Assembly (NCBI RefSeq): GCF_001590925.1
Contig: NZ_BCTU01000041.1
Coordinates: forward strand, 1-34,771
DNA length: 34,771 nt
Reading direction: 5' to 3'
Source of the DNA: Serratia plymuthica NBRC 102599
GTDB taxonomy: Bacteria; Pseudomonadota; Gammaproteobacteria; Enterobacterales; Enterobacteriaceae
Numbering within the stretch: position 1 is the first letter of the stretch; the number at the start of each line of letters is the position of its first letter. The notes under the pieces were generated by a model. That model was not told where the DNA came from and did not search any database. It saw only the letters and a list, made by a program, of their open reading frames with translations. Position numbers and translations under genes: made by a program. Below are positions 24,662 to 33,929 of the stretch, in pieces.

Positions 24662-25740
24662 TTCAATGACAGATGCTCCACCACCTCAGCATAAATACGC
24701 TGCGGTTGGATCACGCCCATCGGGCTTTCAGCTTCCAGCGGCATAGTGTAACCGGTGCGGGAAACCTGAATAATCCGATGAAGCTCCGGATCCTGAATGG
24801 GCCCGGTAGAACGTGAATCAGCCGTGACGAACAGGCTGATGGTTTTTACTTTCAGCGCGACCGCCAGATGCAGCGGCCCGGTATCGCCGGTGATCAGCAC
24901 ATGGAAGCTGTCGATCAGCGTCAGCAGCGCCTGCAATCCCGTTTTACCAATCCGGTTGTCCACGCAAACCCGGGTTTCAGGGTTCACCTGGCTCAGGAAC
25001 TGCTGCGCTTTCCCCTCATCAAAAGGGCCGCCAATCAGCACAATACGCACCTTGCCGTGTTTGGCCACCAGTTCGTCCGCCAGCCGGACGAAATGCGAGA
25101 CCGGCCAGCAGCGTGATTCGGTAGAGGCGCCCAGTTGAAAACCAACAGTACAGTGCTCGCTACTTTTGATACCCGGCTGATAAGGCGCGGGGATTTCCAT
25201 GGTGGGATCGTCACTGCGACAACCCAAAATTGAAATCAGCTCCAGCTTGCGGCGAATAAAATGACCGTAATAATGGAAGATATAATTGGTTAGCCAAGGT
25301 TCAAGCCCGCAAATCCCGGAGCTGTAGTTATCGCGGATAATATATTTCGCACCGGATAATACCGCGCTGATGATGTCGTACGGCAGATGCGAATGCAGGA
25401 TCAGCGCCAAATCCGGCTGATGCTCGCGCAGTGACTTCAGCAGCGGCCGCATACTCTTGATTTTACTGTCCCAATACACCACGCGATCGTAGTAGCGGCC
25501 GTTCTCCACCAGTTCCTGATTCTTCTTGTGCACCACCAGCGTAATGTGCGCATCGGGATAGCGTTCCCGCAGCGCGGGGGTGTTGAACATAAAATCACCC
25601 AACGCCGTGGTCGAATAGATGACGATATTGTCAAACTGAAGCCGACTGTCGAAAGTCGCCTTATCCTGGAAACGGCCGGACTTTGCGGTATAACGTCGCA
25701 AAAACCAATCCGCGACCTTAATTTTCCATTTTTTCGACAT
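24658..25740 (-). CDS. GT9-family (heptosyltransferase-like) protein, LPS core
   Basis: This 360-residue GT9 protein resembles WaaC/WaaQ. It has about 38 extra residues (basic, with WFLRRYTAKSGRF) before the first Rossmann strand, possibly a membrane-surface anchor. The GD motif is present (VIYSTTALGDFMFNTPALRERYP). The C-terminal donor site reads ITGDTGPLHLAVALKVKTISLFVTADS, keeping DTGPLH but lacking the usual FGP that follows. It starts one base after the wabN stop, so the two form a minus-strand pair. It probably adds a heptose to the outer core, but acceptor and linkage cannot be told. It converges on the GT2 gene with overlapping stops. Confidence 0.82.
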   Translation of the reverse strand: MSKKWKIKVADWFLRRYTAKSGRFQDKATFDSRLQFDNIVIYSTTALGDFMFNTPALRERYPDAHITLVVHKKNQELVENGRYYDRVVYWDSKIKSMRPLLKSLREHQPDLALILHSHLPYDIISAVLSGAKYIIRDNYSSGICGLEPWLTNYIFHYYGHFIRRKLELISILGCRSDDPTMEIPAPYQPGIKSSEHCTVGFQLGASTESRCWPVSHFVRLADELVAKHGKVRIVLIGGPFDEGKAQQFLSQVNPETRVCVDNRIGKTGLQALLTLIDSFHVLITGDTGPLHLAVALKVKTISLFVTADSRSTGPIQDPELHRIIQVSRTGYTMPLEAESPMGVIQPQRIYAEVVEHLSLN

Positions 25741-25741
25741 G

Positions 25742-26698
25742 TCAGTTCACTTTAAGTTGATAATATTCGGCCAGCGTCATGCCCACCGTACGCTGCTGTA
25801 GCCAGGCGAACAACTGCTCTAAATCGCGATACAGCACTTCAATATCCTGCTCGGTTTTAAACGTCGGGCTGCCGCCGGGCATAAACTCGGAAGAGTGCAG
25901 CATAAACTCGACGTAGTCATGTCCCTGCAACAGGCAACGTTCGGCCACCTGCTGCATTTTTTCCAGATTGCCGCCGCTTGGCCGCAACCAGTTTACCGAC
26001 GGCGAACGCTGCTTGCCACGCAACCGATCATAACCCTGCTTGAGCGTATTCATCAGCGCAGAATGCTTATACTGGATGCTCATCGGCACTTCCAACAGCG
26101 TTGAGGCTCCCGCTGCGGCGATATTTTCCGGATCGATAAAATAGGCCTGCGACGGGAAGTGCCGGTAGTCGGTACCGCCGTTCCCTTGCGGGTTGCCCGG
26201 CGAATATTGCCAGTTGACGCGTGGCGTGACCGAGCAATCTACCTGATAACCATATTCCAGCAACAACGCCGCATAGTACTCGTTAAACGCCCAGCGCCCG
26301 GCGCGATGGCTGAGCATTTTGGTCTGGAAGGCATCTTCCAGCAGCTTGGTCATATGATCGACCTTGGCGCGAATTTGTTCGGCCGGGTATTCGATCAGAT
26401 AAGGTTTGTGCCGCCAGTCATCGTCGGTCAACGGCGTCAGAGGCGGGCTGTTCCAGGCGTGCAGGTGCATTCCTACTTCCCCGGTACCGCGCGCAATCAC
26501 ATCGCGGGCAAACTCGACGTATTCGGCATCTACCGCCATTTCATAGTTGGTAAGATACACCGGCTTGAAGCCATATTTCTCACACAACGCCTGAAAGCGC
26601 GGCAAAAAGCGCGTGTTTTCGGTCGAAATACGATCGTGGTTTTGCCACAGATTGTCGCCTTCGGTATCAATGGTGATGAGAAACGCCGGTTTAGTCAT
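25742..26698 (-). CDS. wabN: LPS core N-acetylglucosamine deacetylase WabN
   Basis: WabN removes the acetyl group from the outer-core GlcNAc placed by WabH, giving GlcN; this step is characterised in Klebsiella and shared with Serratia. The 318-residue polysaccharide-deacetylase-like protein starts MTKPAFLITIDTEGDNLW, whose TIDTEGD carries the metal-site Asp. Other conserved parts are GEVGMHLHAWNSPP (His ligands), SHRAGRWAFN and FMLHSSEFMPGGSPTFK. The open frame begins at a TTG seven codons upstream; ATG 26698 fits the family start. It is divergent from waaQ-wabG-wabH, which provide its substrate, and is followed by a GT9 gene one base later. CATAAT at 26728-26733 (minus) is a possible -10. 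Confidence 0.87.
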   Translation of the reverse strand: MTKPAFLITIDTEGDNLWQNHDRISTENTRFLPRFQALCEKYGFKPVYLTNYEMAVDAEYVEFARDVIARGTGEVGMHLHAWNSPPLTPLTDDDWRHKPYLIEYPAEQIRAKVDHMTKLLEDAFQTKMLSHRAGRWAFNEYYAALLLEYGYQVDCSVTPRVNWQYSPGNPQGNGGTDYRHFPSQAYFIDPENIAAAGASTLLEVPMSIQYKHSALMNTLKQGYDRLRGKQRSPSVNWLRPSGGNLEKMQQVAERCLLQGHDYVEFMLHSSEFMPGGSPTFKTEQDIEVLYRDLEQLFAWLQQRTVGMTLAEYYQLKVN

Positions 26699-26852
26699 AA
26701 ATATCGAGCCTGATATCAACAGAATGCATTATGTTACGCAGGGCGTTTCGCCAGGGCAAACGACTTTACTGCCTGGTTTGGACAACGTTGAAGACCTTTT
26801 GTCTCTCCTTCGCGCTATTTTTTCACTTCGCGGCAAGAAAACCGTGCAACAG

Positions 26853-26881
26853 TAGCCACATGCGATCGGGTCATTTAGAAT
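26853..26881 (+). promoter_or_regulatory. Possible waaQ operon promoter
   Basis: TAGCCA (26853-26858), a 17-base spacer and TAGAAT (26876-26881) form a candidate promoter with a leader of about 22 bases for waaQ-wabG-wabH. I see no JUMPstart/ops element of the E. coli waaQ operon in this 211-base gap. Confidence 0.4.
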
Positions 26882-26909
26882 CAAATATTGGTTTCCCTGA
26901 AAGCGACTC

Positions 26910-27992
26910 ATGATGAACGACGCGCCAGCCCTAGCTCCTGATACTTCGATACAGCGTATTCTGATCGTTAAACTTCGCCATCACGGCGACATGTTGCTGA
27001 CCACGCCGGTCATCAATACCCTGCGGCAAAACTACCCGCAGGCGCAGATCGACGTGCTGCTGTATAAAGAAACCCAGGATATGCTGGCCAGCCACCCGGC
27101 GCTGTCGAATGTCTTCGTTATCGATCGCCAGTGGAAAAAACAGGGTACGAAAGCTCATCTGCGCCACGAACTTAACCTGATCCGGCAGCTCAAAGGCCAA
27201 CGTTACGATCTGGTGGTCAATCTGGCCGATCAATGGCGCAGCGCCATTATCGCCCACCTGACCGGCGCGCGCATTCGGCTGGGTTTCGATTTGCCCAAAC
27301 GGCGAGGCTTCTTATGGCGCCATTGCCACACGCATTTGGTGCCGGTAAGCGATCACGCGCGGTTGCATACCGTTGAACAGAACCTGTCCCTGTTGCGGCC
27401 GCTCGGTCTGCCGACCCTCAGCCAGCAGGTGACCATGAGCTATCCGCCGCAGGACTGGCAGACCTGCGAGCAGTTGTTACGGCAGCAGGGCATTACCGGC
27501 GATTATATCGTGGTACAACCTACGTCCCGCTGGTTCTTCAAATGCTGGAGCGAAGAAAAAATGGCCGCCACTGTCAGCGCGTTGCAGGCCGACGGCCACC
27601 GGTTGGTGATCACCTCTGGGCCGGACAAAAAAGAGCGGGAAATGGTGGAGCGCATTCTGGCGCTCTGCCCGCCGCAGGGAGTCGTTTCGCTGGCCGGCCA
27701 GTTAACGCTGCGTCAGCTTGCCGCCCTGATCGACCACGCTAAACTGTTTATCGGTGTAGACTCGGTGCCCATGCACATGGCCGCTGCGCTGCAGACACCC
27801 TGCATTGCACTGTTTGGCCCTTCCAAGCTGGTGTTTTGGCGCCCATGGCAGGTTAATGGCTGCGTGATATGGGCCGGGGACTTCGGCACCTTACCCGATC
27901 CGGACGCCATCAACACCGGCACCGATGAACGTTACCTGGACCTTATCCCTACAGACGCGGTGATTGCAGCCGCGCGGAGCCGGCTAGCATGA
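26910..27992 (+). CDS. waaQ: LPS heptosyltransferase III WaaQ
   Basis: WaaQ adds the side-branch heptose (HepIII) to HepII of the inner core. The 360-residue GT9 protein is close to E. coli WaaQ in its N-terminal RILIVKLRHHGDMLLTTPVINTLRQNYP, DLVVNLADQWRSAI and VVQPTSRWFFKCWSEEKMA. The donor-site stretch FIGVDSVPMHMAAALQTPCIALFGPS follows. Two adjacent ATG codons (26910, 26913) are possible starts, with GAAAG as a weak SD. It overlaps wabG by four bases (ATGA). It begins the waaQ-wabG-wabH operon, divergent from wabN. Confidence 0.94.
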   Translation: MMNDAPALAPDTSIQRILIVKLRHHGDMLLTTPVINTLRQNYPQAQIDVLLYKETQDMLASHPALSNVFVIDRQWKKQGTKAHLRHELNLIRQLKGQRYDLVVNLADQWRSAIIAHLTGARIRLGFDLPKRRGFLWRHCHTHLVPVSDHARLHTVEQNLSLLRPLGLPTLSQQVTMSYPPQDWQTCEQLLRQQGITGDYIVVQPTSRWFFKCWSEEKMAATVSALQADGHRLVITSGPDKKEREMVERILALCPPQGVVSLAGQLTLRQLAALIDHAKLFIGVDSVPMHMAAALQTPCIALFGPSKLVFWRPWQVNGCVIWAGDFGTLPDPDAINTGTDERYLDLIPTDAVIAAARSRLA

Positions 27993-29116
27993 AAGCATTT
28001 CGTTTGGCGATCGTTCGTCAAAAGTATCGCCCGGACGGTGGCGCCGAGCGTTTCGTCTCACGCGCTCTGGAAGCACTGGAGCAACAGAACCTCGATCTGA
28101 ACGTTATCACCCGCGAATGGCAGGGTGAAACCCATCCGAACTGGCATATTCATTTGTGCAATCCGATAAAGCTTGGGCGCATCAGCCGTGAGCGCGGTTT
28201 TGCCGAGGCCGCCAGAGCGCTGTGGCAGAAAGAGAAATTTGATCTGGTGCAGAGCCACGAGCGTATCCCCGGCTGTGATATTTACCGCGCCGGCGATGGC
28301 GTTCACCGCCGCTGGTTGCTGCAAAGAGCGCGTTTGCTGCCCGACTGGCGCCGCAAATGGCTGTTCTCCAACCGCTATCACCGTTACGTAATGTGTGCGG
28401 AACGTGCGATGTATGCCGCGCCGGAACTGAAAGCGGTCATCTGCAATGCGGAAATGATTAAACAGGAAATCATCGACGACTTTGGGGTTCCGGCCGATAA
28501 AATCACGGTGATCTACAACGCCATTGATAATCAAAAATTTCTGCCGGCCACGGCCGAGCAGCGGCAGCAATTGCGTCGGCAACACCAGATCCCTCAACAG
28601 GCGCACTGCCTGATTTTTGTCGGCTCCGGCTTTGAGCGCAAAGGGCTGGCCGCCGCCATCCGCGCTGTCGCGGCCACGGACAGTTATCTGCTGGTCGTCG
28701 GTAAAGATAAGGCTGAAAAGCGCTATCAGGCGCTGGCACAGTCGCTAGGGTGCGGCGATCGGGTGCGGTTTATGGGCGTGCAAAAGCAGACGCTGCCGTT
28801 CTATCAGGCCGCCGATGCACTGCTGTTGCCAACGCTGTACGACCCGTTCCCTAACGTGATTCTGGAGGCAATGTCCTGCGGTCTGCCGGTCATCACCAGC
28901 ACCACCTGCGGCGGCGCGGAATTTATCGCTCAAGGGCAAAACGGCTTCGTTACCGATGCTCTGGATGTCCCCGCCCTCGTCACGGCGATCAAGGCATTGC
29001 CACGCCAGGCACTGGGTTCCGCCATGGGTGAAGCCGCGAGAGCACGTATCATGTCTGCCACCCCGGCGCACCTGTCGGAACAGTTGATCTCCCTTTATAA
29101 CCGGCTGCTGGATTAA
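27989..29116 (+). CDS. wabG: LPS core galacturonic acid transferase WabG
   Basis: WabG is a GT4 enzyme that in Klebsiella and Serratia attaches GalA to HepII, the first step of their outer core, giving the negative charge to which capsule binds in Klebsiella. The 375 residues open with LAIVRQKYRPDGGAERFVSRALEAL, the hallmark of WabG/WaaG-type enzymes. SHERIPGCDIYRAGDGVHRRWL is shared with WaaG. The donor site reads DPFPNVILEAMSCGLPV: the first acidic residue of the E-x7-E motif is Asp285, the second Glu293, so it is D-x7-E. It overlaps waaQ by four bases and precedes wabH by two bases. Confidence 0.9.
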   Translation: MKAFRLAIVRQKYRPDGGAERFVSRALEALEQQNLDLNVITREWQGETHPNWHIHLCNPIKLGRISRERGFAEAARALWQKEKFDLVQSHERIPGCDIYRAGDGVHRRWLLQRARLLPDWRRKWLFSNRYHRYVMCAERAMYAAPELKAVICNAEMIKQEIIDDFGVPADKITVIYNAIDNQKFLPATAEQRQQLRRQHQIPQQAHCLIFVGSGFERKGLAAAIRAVAATDSYLLVVGKDKAEKRYQALAQSLGCGDRVRFMGVQKQTLPFYQAADALLLPTLYDPFPNVILEAMSCGLPVITSTTCGGAEFIAQGQNGFVTDALDVPALVTAIKALPRQALGSAMGEAARARIMSATPAHLSEQLISLYNRLLD

Positions 29117-29118
29117 CT

Positions 29119-30216
29119 ATGCGTATTTTGATGATTATCGATGGCCTGCCCGGCGGCGGCGCAGAAAAAGTGGTGCTGACGCTGTGTCAGGGCATGCAGG
29201 AAATGGGCAATGACGTCAGCCTGATTTCGCTTCGCGACGTCTGTAACTACCCTATCCCGGCCGGCGTTCATTATCAGGTGGTTGCGGATCACAGCCGCAC
29301 CCCCTGGCGAAAACTGACCGAGCTGTCACGCCGCGCCGCCGCGCTGGATCGGGTGATCGCCGATAACGAACGCCAGCAGGGTGCCTATGATTTGGTGTTC
29401 TCGAACCTGCATAAAACCGATCGCATCGTCAGCCGCAGCAAGCTGCTCTCCTCGGATCGCCTGTGGTTTTGCATCCACGGCATGCTATCGACTTCTTATC
29501 TCGGCCATCGCAAGGGCCTGGATCGCTGGCTGAAACAGCGGAAAATCGCCGGCGTTTATCAGGGCCAAAATATCGTCGCCGTCTCACAGGCCGTCGGGGA
29601 CGATCTGCAACAAAACCTGCCTATCCACCCGAACCGGTTGGCAGTCATCAACAATCCGTTTGATATTGCCGCCATCGAACAACAGGCGGCGGAACCCTGT
29701 GAACTGGCGGGTCAGGAATATCTGGTGCACGTCGGGCGCTTTCATCCGCACAAGCGGCACGATCGCCTGTTGAAAGCCTATGCGCAATCGGGCATACAGG
29801 CGCCATTGGCACTGATTGGCGCCGGCAGCGAAGCCAACGTAGGGGAAGTGAAACAGCTGGCCAATCAGTTGGGCATCGCCGACCGCGTACTGTTCCTCGG
29901 CTTCCAGGCCAACCCTTATCCCTTTATTCGGCACGCATCGCTGCTGGTGCTCAGCTCCGACAGCGAAGGCTTTGGCAATGTGCTGGTGGAAGCGTTGTTA
30001 TGCGGTACGCCGGTGGTCAGCACCCGTTGTCCAGGGGGGCCTGCGGAAATTCTGGAAAAAGCCGGAATGGATAACGCACTGGCAGACCTCAATGAAAAAT
30101 CGCTGGCGGAAAAAATGGCAAAAATTTATGCCCAACCTCCGGAGATTAATCACCAGCAGTTGCTGAACTATGGACTAAAATCTATTTGTCAGCGCTATTT
30201 GGCGCTCAAGAAATAA
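29119..30216 (+). CDS. wabH: LPS core N-acetylglucosaminyltransferase WabH
   Basis: WabH adds GlcNAc to the GalA residue placed by WabG; WabN then deacetylates it. The 365-residue GT4 protein has the N-terminal LMIIDGLPGGGAEKVVLTL, LVHVGRFHPHKRHDRLLKA in the donor domain, and the motif EGFGNVLVEALLCGTPVV (E283-x7-E291) followed by CPGGPAEIL. It starts two bases after the wabG stop and ends at a palindromic terminator. The order waaQ-wabG-wabH and the adjacent wabN support the assignment; sugar specificity is inferred from the characterised Klebsiella enzyme. Confidence 0.88.
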   Translation: MRILMIIDGLPGGGAEKVVLTLCQGMQEMGNDVSLISLRDVCNYPIPAGVHYQVVADHSRTPWRKLTELSRRAAALDRVIADNERQQGAYDLVFSNLHKTDRIVSRSKLLSSDRLWFCIHGMLSTSYLGHRKGLDRWLKQRKIAGVYQGQNIVAVSQAVGDDLQQNLPIHPNRLAVINNPFDIAAIEQQAAEPCELAGQEYLVHVGRFHPHKRHDRLLKAYAQSGIQAPLALIGAGSEANVGEVKQLANQLGIADRVLFLGFQANPYPFIRHASLLVLSSDSEGFGNVLVEALLCGTPVVSTRCPGGPAEILEKAGMDNALADLNEKSLAEKMAKIYAQPPEINHQQLLNYGLKSICQRYLALKK

Positions 30217-30218
30217 AT

Positions 30219-30249
30219 AAGGGCAGGGAATTCCCTGCCCTTACTTTAA
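30219..30249. terminator. Terminator between wabH and GT9 gene
   Basis: AAGGGCAGGGAATTCCCTGCCCTT is a perfect 24-base palindrome followed by ACTTTAATT on the plus strand and by ATTTATTT on the minus strand. It separates two convergent units. The U tracts are interrupted but the stem is strong. Confidence 0.75.
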
Positions 30250-31263
30250 TTAATCGAACGTTTGTATTTTTTGCCAGACATCGTCAACGGACACATCAAT
30301 ACAATCACCCGATTCGGTCTGCAGAATGTGATAACGCCCCGTCCAGGGATGCCAGGATTCTTTATCCGTATCGCCAAAAAAGACCACCATATCTTTATTC
30401 AACGCCGCAGCCAGATGCATCTGCCCGCCATCGCTGCACAATACCCTGTCGCATAAATCAAAACCGGCCAGTAATTCCCTCACCGAGGCCGTCGGGTAAA
30501 GCGCCACGCGTTCATTCTGACACAGCGCCAACAACTGCTCTGCACGTTTTTGGTCACCGATATCATCAGGCGTCAGCGTGCCTTGCGGGGACCAGAAAAT
30601 CAGCACTGCGGTGTTCTGATCGGCGACTAAGCGATTGATAATTTCGGCATAGCGTTCTATCGGCCAACGACGTTTAGGGCTGCGACTGCTGATATGGACC
30701 GCGCAAACTCGCCCGACAGGCGGCAAGAGTTTCTGCAAACGTTGCGCCGCCTGCTGACGCTCTTCCGGGGCCAAAAACACGCGGACCGGCGGGATCGGGA
30801 TGCGCTGTTCGGTAATCGCCGATAAGTAGCTGTAAGTATGCTCTACCTGATGCTTGCCGCTGAAATTTTCCTTACGGAAAGGATGATGAATATCAGACGT
30901 ACCTAAATCTGCGCCGATAATATTGCTTACCCCCGCCATTTTCGCCAACCGCAGGCTGTACTTGCAAGGAACCGGGTTGGCCAGGATCGCCGCGTCGAAT
31001 TTTATTTTTCGCAACTTAATAAAAATCATCAAACGCTCAAAATAAACCCCTAATGTCGTTTCATTTTTCGCCTTGTGCTTTGCCTTTTTATAGACGAAAA
31101 CCTTTTCAAGGTGCGGGTTGTTTTTAACGACATCCTGGCTGACTTTATTGATTAACAGATAAAGTTTGGCATCCGGATAGGCAATTTTCACCCCTTCAAT
31201 CAAAGGAGTCGTACAAACAAGATCGCCAATATTGTCACGGCGAATAATTAAAATATTCTTCAT
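30250..31263 (-). CDS. GT9-family (heptosyltransferase-like) protein, LPS core
   Basis: This 337-residue GT9 protein starts MKNILIIRRDNIGDLVCTTPLIEGV, with the GD motif. VHISSRSPKRRWPIERYAEI and the donor region LCSDGGQMHLAAALNKDMVVFFGDTDKESWHPW follow. SDGG replaces the usual D-S/T-G. The frame can be read 20 codons upstream from a TTG, but ATG 31263 with AGG nine bases upstream begins exactly at the first beta strand. It is a single gene, divergent from waaA, with lower G+C in its 5' half (many AAA, TTT, ATT codons) than its neighbours. It probably adds a heptose to the core; acceptor unknown. Confidence 0.83.
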   Translation of the reverse strand: MKNILIIRRDNIGDLVCTTPLIEGVKIAYPDAKLYLLINKVSQDVVKNNPHLEKVFVYKKAKHKAKNETTLGVYFERLMIFIKLRKIKFDAAILANPVPCKYSLRLAKMAGVSNIIGADLGTSDIHHPFRKENFSGKHQVEHTYSYLSAITEQRIPIPPVRVFLAPEERQQAAQRLQKLLPPVGRVCAVHISSRSPKRRWPIERYAEIINRLVADQNTAVLIFWSPQGTLTPDDIGDQKRAEQLLALCQNERVALYPTASVRELLAGFDLCDRVLCSDGGQMHLAAALNKDMVVFFGDTDKESWHPWTGRYHILQTESGDCIDVSVDDVWQKIQTFD

Positions 31264-31350
31264 TCCAAGCCTATCAGCGAAATCTCTCGCCTGTTGTCTA
31301 AAACTGACACCAAAGGTTACCAAATTAGCGCCTTTCCCTTCCAGTTATGG

Positions 31351-31356
31351 TACTAT
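31351..31356 (+). promoter_or_regulatory. Candidate -10 of waaA operon
   Basis: TACTAT lies 32 bases before the waaA ATG in the 125-base divergent gap; no strong -35 is seen at the usual distance. It would give a short leader of about 26 bases for waaA-waaE-coaD. Confidence 0.3.
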
Positions 31357-31388
31357 TCTGACTAACCCATATAAATGAAATTGATAGA

Positions 31389-32666
31389 ATGTTGCTGCGT
31401 TTATATCAGGTACTACTCTACCTCATCCAACCCCTGATCTGGCTCCGCTTACTGCTGCGTAGCCGCAAAGCTCCAGCCTACCGTAAACGCTGGGCAGAAC
31501 GCTATGGCTTCTGCGCCGGAAAAGTGGTGCCGGGCGGCATCATGCTGCATTCCGTCTCCGTGGGGGAAACGCTGGCAGCCATCCCGTTGGTCCGCGCGCT
31601 GCGCCACCGCTATCCCTATTTACCGATTACTGTGACCACGATGACGCCAACTGGTTCAGAGCGCGTTCAGTCCGCTTTCGGTAAAGACGTTCATCATGTT
31701 TATCTGCCTTACGACCTGCCCGGCTCCATGCGCCGTTTCCTCGATCAGGTGAACCCCAAGCTGGTTATCATCATGGAGACCGAGCTGTGGCCAAATCTGA
31801 TTAACGCACTGCATCAGCGTCAGATCCCGCTGGTGATCGCCAACGCACGCCTTTCCGCTCGCTCTGCCGCCGGTTATAAAAAAATCGGCGGTTTTGTCCG
31901 CGATATGCTGCGCCGCATTACGCTAATCGCCGCGCAAAATCAGGAAGATGGCGAACGCTTTATCGAACTTGGCCTGAAACGCTCGCAGCTGACCGTGACC
32001 GGCAGCCTGAAATTCGACATTTCCGTCACTCCCGAGCTGGCTGCACGCGCGATCACGTTACGCCGCCAATGGGCGCCGCGTCGCCCGGTGTGGATCGCGA
32101 CCAGCACTCATGAAGGAGAAGAAACCATTCTGCTGGCGGCACACCGCAAGCTGCTGGAAAAACATCCCGACCTGCTGCTGATCCTGGTGCCGCGTCACCC
32201 TGAACGTTTCTCTACCGCCAAAGAACTGGTGCAGAAAGCCGGTTTCAGCTACACCCTGCGCAGCAGCGGTGAAATCCCCTCCGGCAGCACCCAGGTGGTG
32301 ATTGGCGATACCATGGGCGAACTGATGCTGCTGTACGGCATTGCCGACCTGGCCTTTGTCGGCGGCAGCCTGGTGGAACGCGGCGGGCATAATCCGCTGG
32401 AAGCCGCTGCACACGCCATTCCGGTGCTGATGGGGCCGCATATCTTCAACTTTAAAGATATCTGCGCCAAGTTATCGCAGGCCGAAGGGCTGATCACCGT
32501 GGCCGACGAGGACTCGCTGGTCAAGGAAGTCGCCACTCTGCTCACCGACGAAGACTATCGCCGCTATTACGGCCGCCACGCCGTGGAAGTGCTGTATCAG
32601 AATCAGGGAGCGCTGCAGCGCCTGCTGCAACTGTTGGAACCGCACCTGCCGCCACGGAGCCATTAA
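31389..32666 (+). CDS. waaA: 3-deoxy-D-manno-octulosonic acid transferase (Kdo transferase)
   Basis: WaaA (KdtA) transfers two Kdo residues from CMP-Kdo to lipid IVA, the first step of core assembly, on the inner face of the inner membrane. The 425 residues match E. coli. An N-terminal membrane anchor (1-23) precedes the GT30 domain with LHSVSVGET (Glu60, the catalytic-base position) and METELWPNL. The C-terminal GGSLVERGGHNPLEAAAHAIPVLMGPH donor region follows. The SD is weak (GATAGA). It is followed without spacing by waaE (TAA then ATG). The gene cluster waaA-waaE-coaD was described in S. marcescens as kdtA-kdtX-kdtB. Confidence 0.96.
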   Translation: MLLRLYQVLLYLIQPLIWLRLLLRSRKAPAYRKRWAERYGFCAGKVVPGGIMLHSVSVGETLAAIPLVRALRHRYPYLPITVTTMTPTGSERVQSAFGKDVHHVYLPYDLPGSMRRFLDQVNPKLVIIMETELWPNLINALHQRQIPLVIANARLSARSAAGYKKIGGFVRDMLRRITLIAAQNQEDGERFIELGLKRSQLTVTGSLKFDISVTPELAARAITLRRQWAPRRPVWIATSTHEGEETILLAAHRKLLEKHPDLLLILVPRHPERFSTAKELVQKAGFSYTLRSSGEIPSGSTQVVIGDTMGELMLLYGIADLAFVGGSLVERGGHNPLEAAAHAIPVLMGPHIFNFKDICAKLSQAEGLITVADEDSLVKEVATLLTDEDYRRYYGRHAVEVLYQNQGALQRLLQLLEPHLPPRSH

Positions 32667-33440
32667 ATGAGCGACCGCAAAAGCCTGTCGGTGGTGATCA
32701 TCGCCAAGAACGAAGCCGGGCTGCTGCCGGATTGCCTGAACTCTGTGGCCTGGGCGGACGAAGTGGTCATTCTCGATTCGGGCAGCCAGGATGACAGCAT
32801 CGCCATTGCCGAAAACCTCGGCGCCAAAGTGTTCGTCCATACCGACTGGCAGGGCTTCGGCAAACAGCGCCAATTGGCTCAAAGCTACGCCAGCCACGAC
32901 TATATTCTGATGATCGACGCTGACGAGCGCGTCACCCCCGAACTGCGCCAATCGATTGAACAGACCTTGGCCGCGCCTGACGACAATCAGGTCTACAGTT
33001 GTGCGCGCCGCAACCTGTTCCTTGGACGTTTTATGCGTCACAGCGGGTGGTATCCGGATCGCGTCAACCGGCTGTACGCCAACCGACGCTATCGCTATAA
33101 CGACGATCTGGTGCATGAATCGCTCAATATCGGCGCCGCAAAAGTGGTGCCTCTCAGCGGCGATCTGCTACACCTGACCTGTCGCGACTTTTTCGCTTTC
33201 CAGCGCAAGCAGCTGCGTTATGCCGAAGAATGGGCCAATCAGCGTCATCAGGCCGGCAAGCGCTGCGGTTACTCCTCCATACTGACTCATACTTTCGGCG
33301 CCTTCTGCAAAACCTGGCTGCTGCGCGCCGGCTTCCTCGACGGTAAACAGGGGTTGCTGTTAGCCGTGGTCAACGCGCAATATACCTTCAATAAATATGC
33401 CGCATTGTGGGCATTGGGCCGCAACTCTTCAGAGAAGTGA
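32667..33440 (+). CDS. waaE: LPS core beta-1,4-glucosyltransferase WaaE (KdtX)
   Basis: WaaE is a GT2 enzyme that adds glucose to HepI of the inner core in Serratia, Klebsiella and relatives; E. coli lacks it in this position. The 257 residues begin [21 protein letters not shown], with LDSGSQDDS as the nucleotide motif and [12 protein letters not shown] as the DxD metal site. [29 protein letters not shown] is the WaaE-type central block. It starts immediately after the waaA stop with CGGAG upstream. It ends three bases before coaD. No membrane segment is clear, though an amphipathic C-terminus is likely. Confidence 0.93.
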   Translation: MSDRKSLSVVIIAKNEAGLLPDCLNSVAWADEVVILDSGSQDDSIAIAENLGAKVFVHTDWQGFGKQRQLAQSYASHDYILMIDADERVTPELRQSIEQTLAAPDDNQVYSCARRNLFLGRFMRHSGWYPDRVNRLYANRRYRYNDDLVHESLNIGAAKVVPLSGDLLHLTCRDFFAFQRKQLRYAEEWANQRHQAGKRCGYSSILTHTFGAFCKTWLLRAGFLDGKQGLLLAVVNAQYTFNKYAALWALGRNSSEK

Positions 33441-33929
<489 letters not shown>

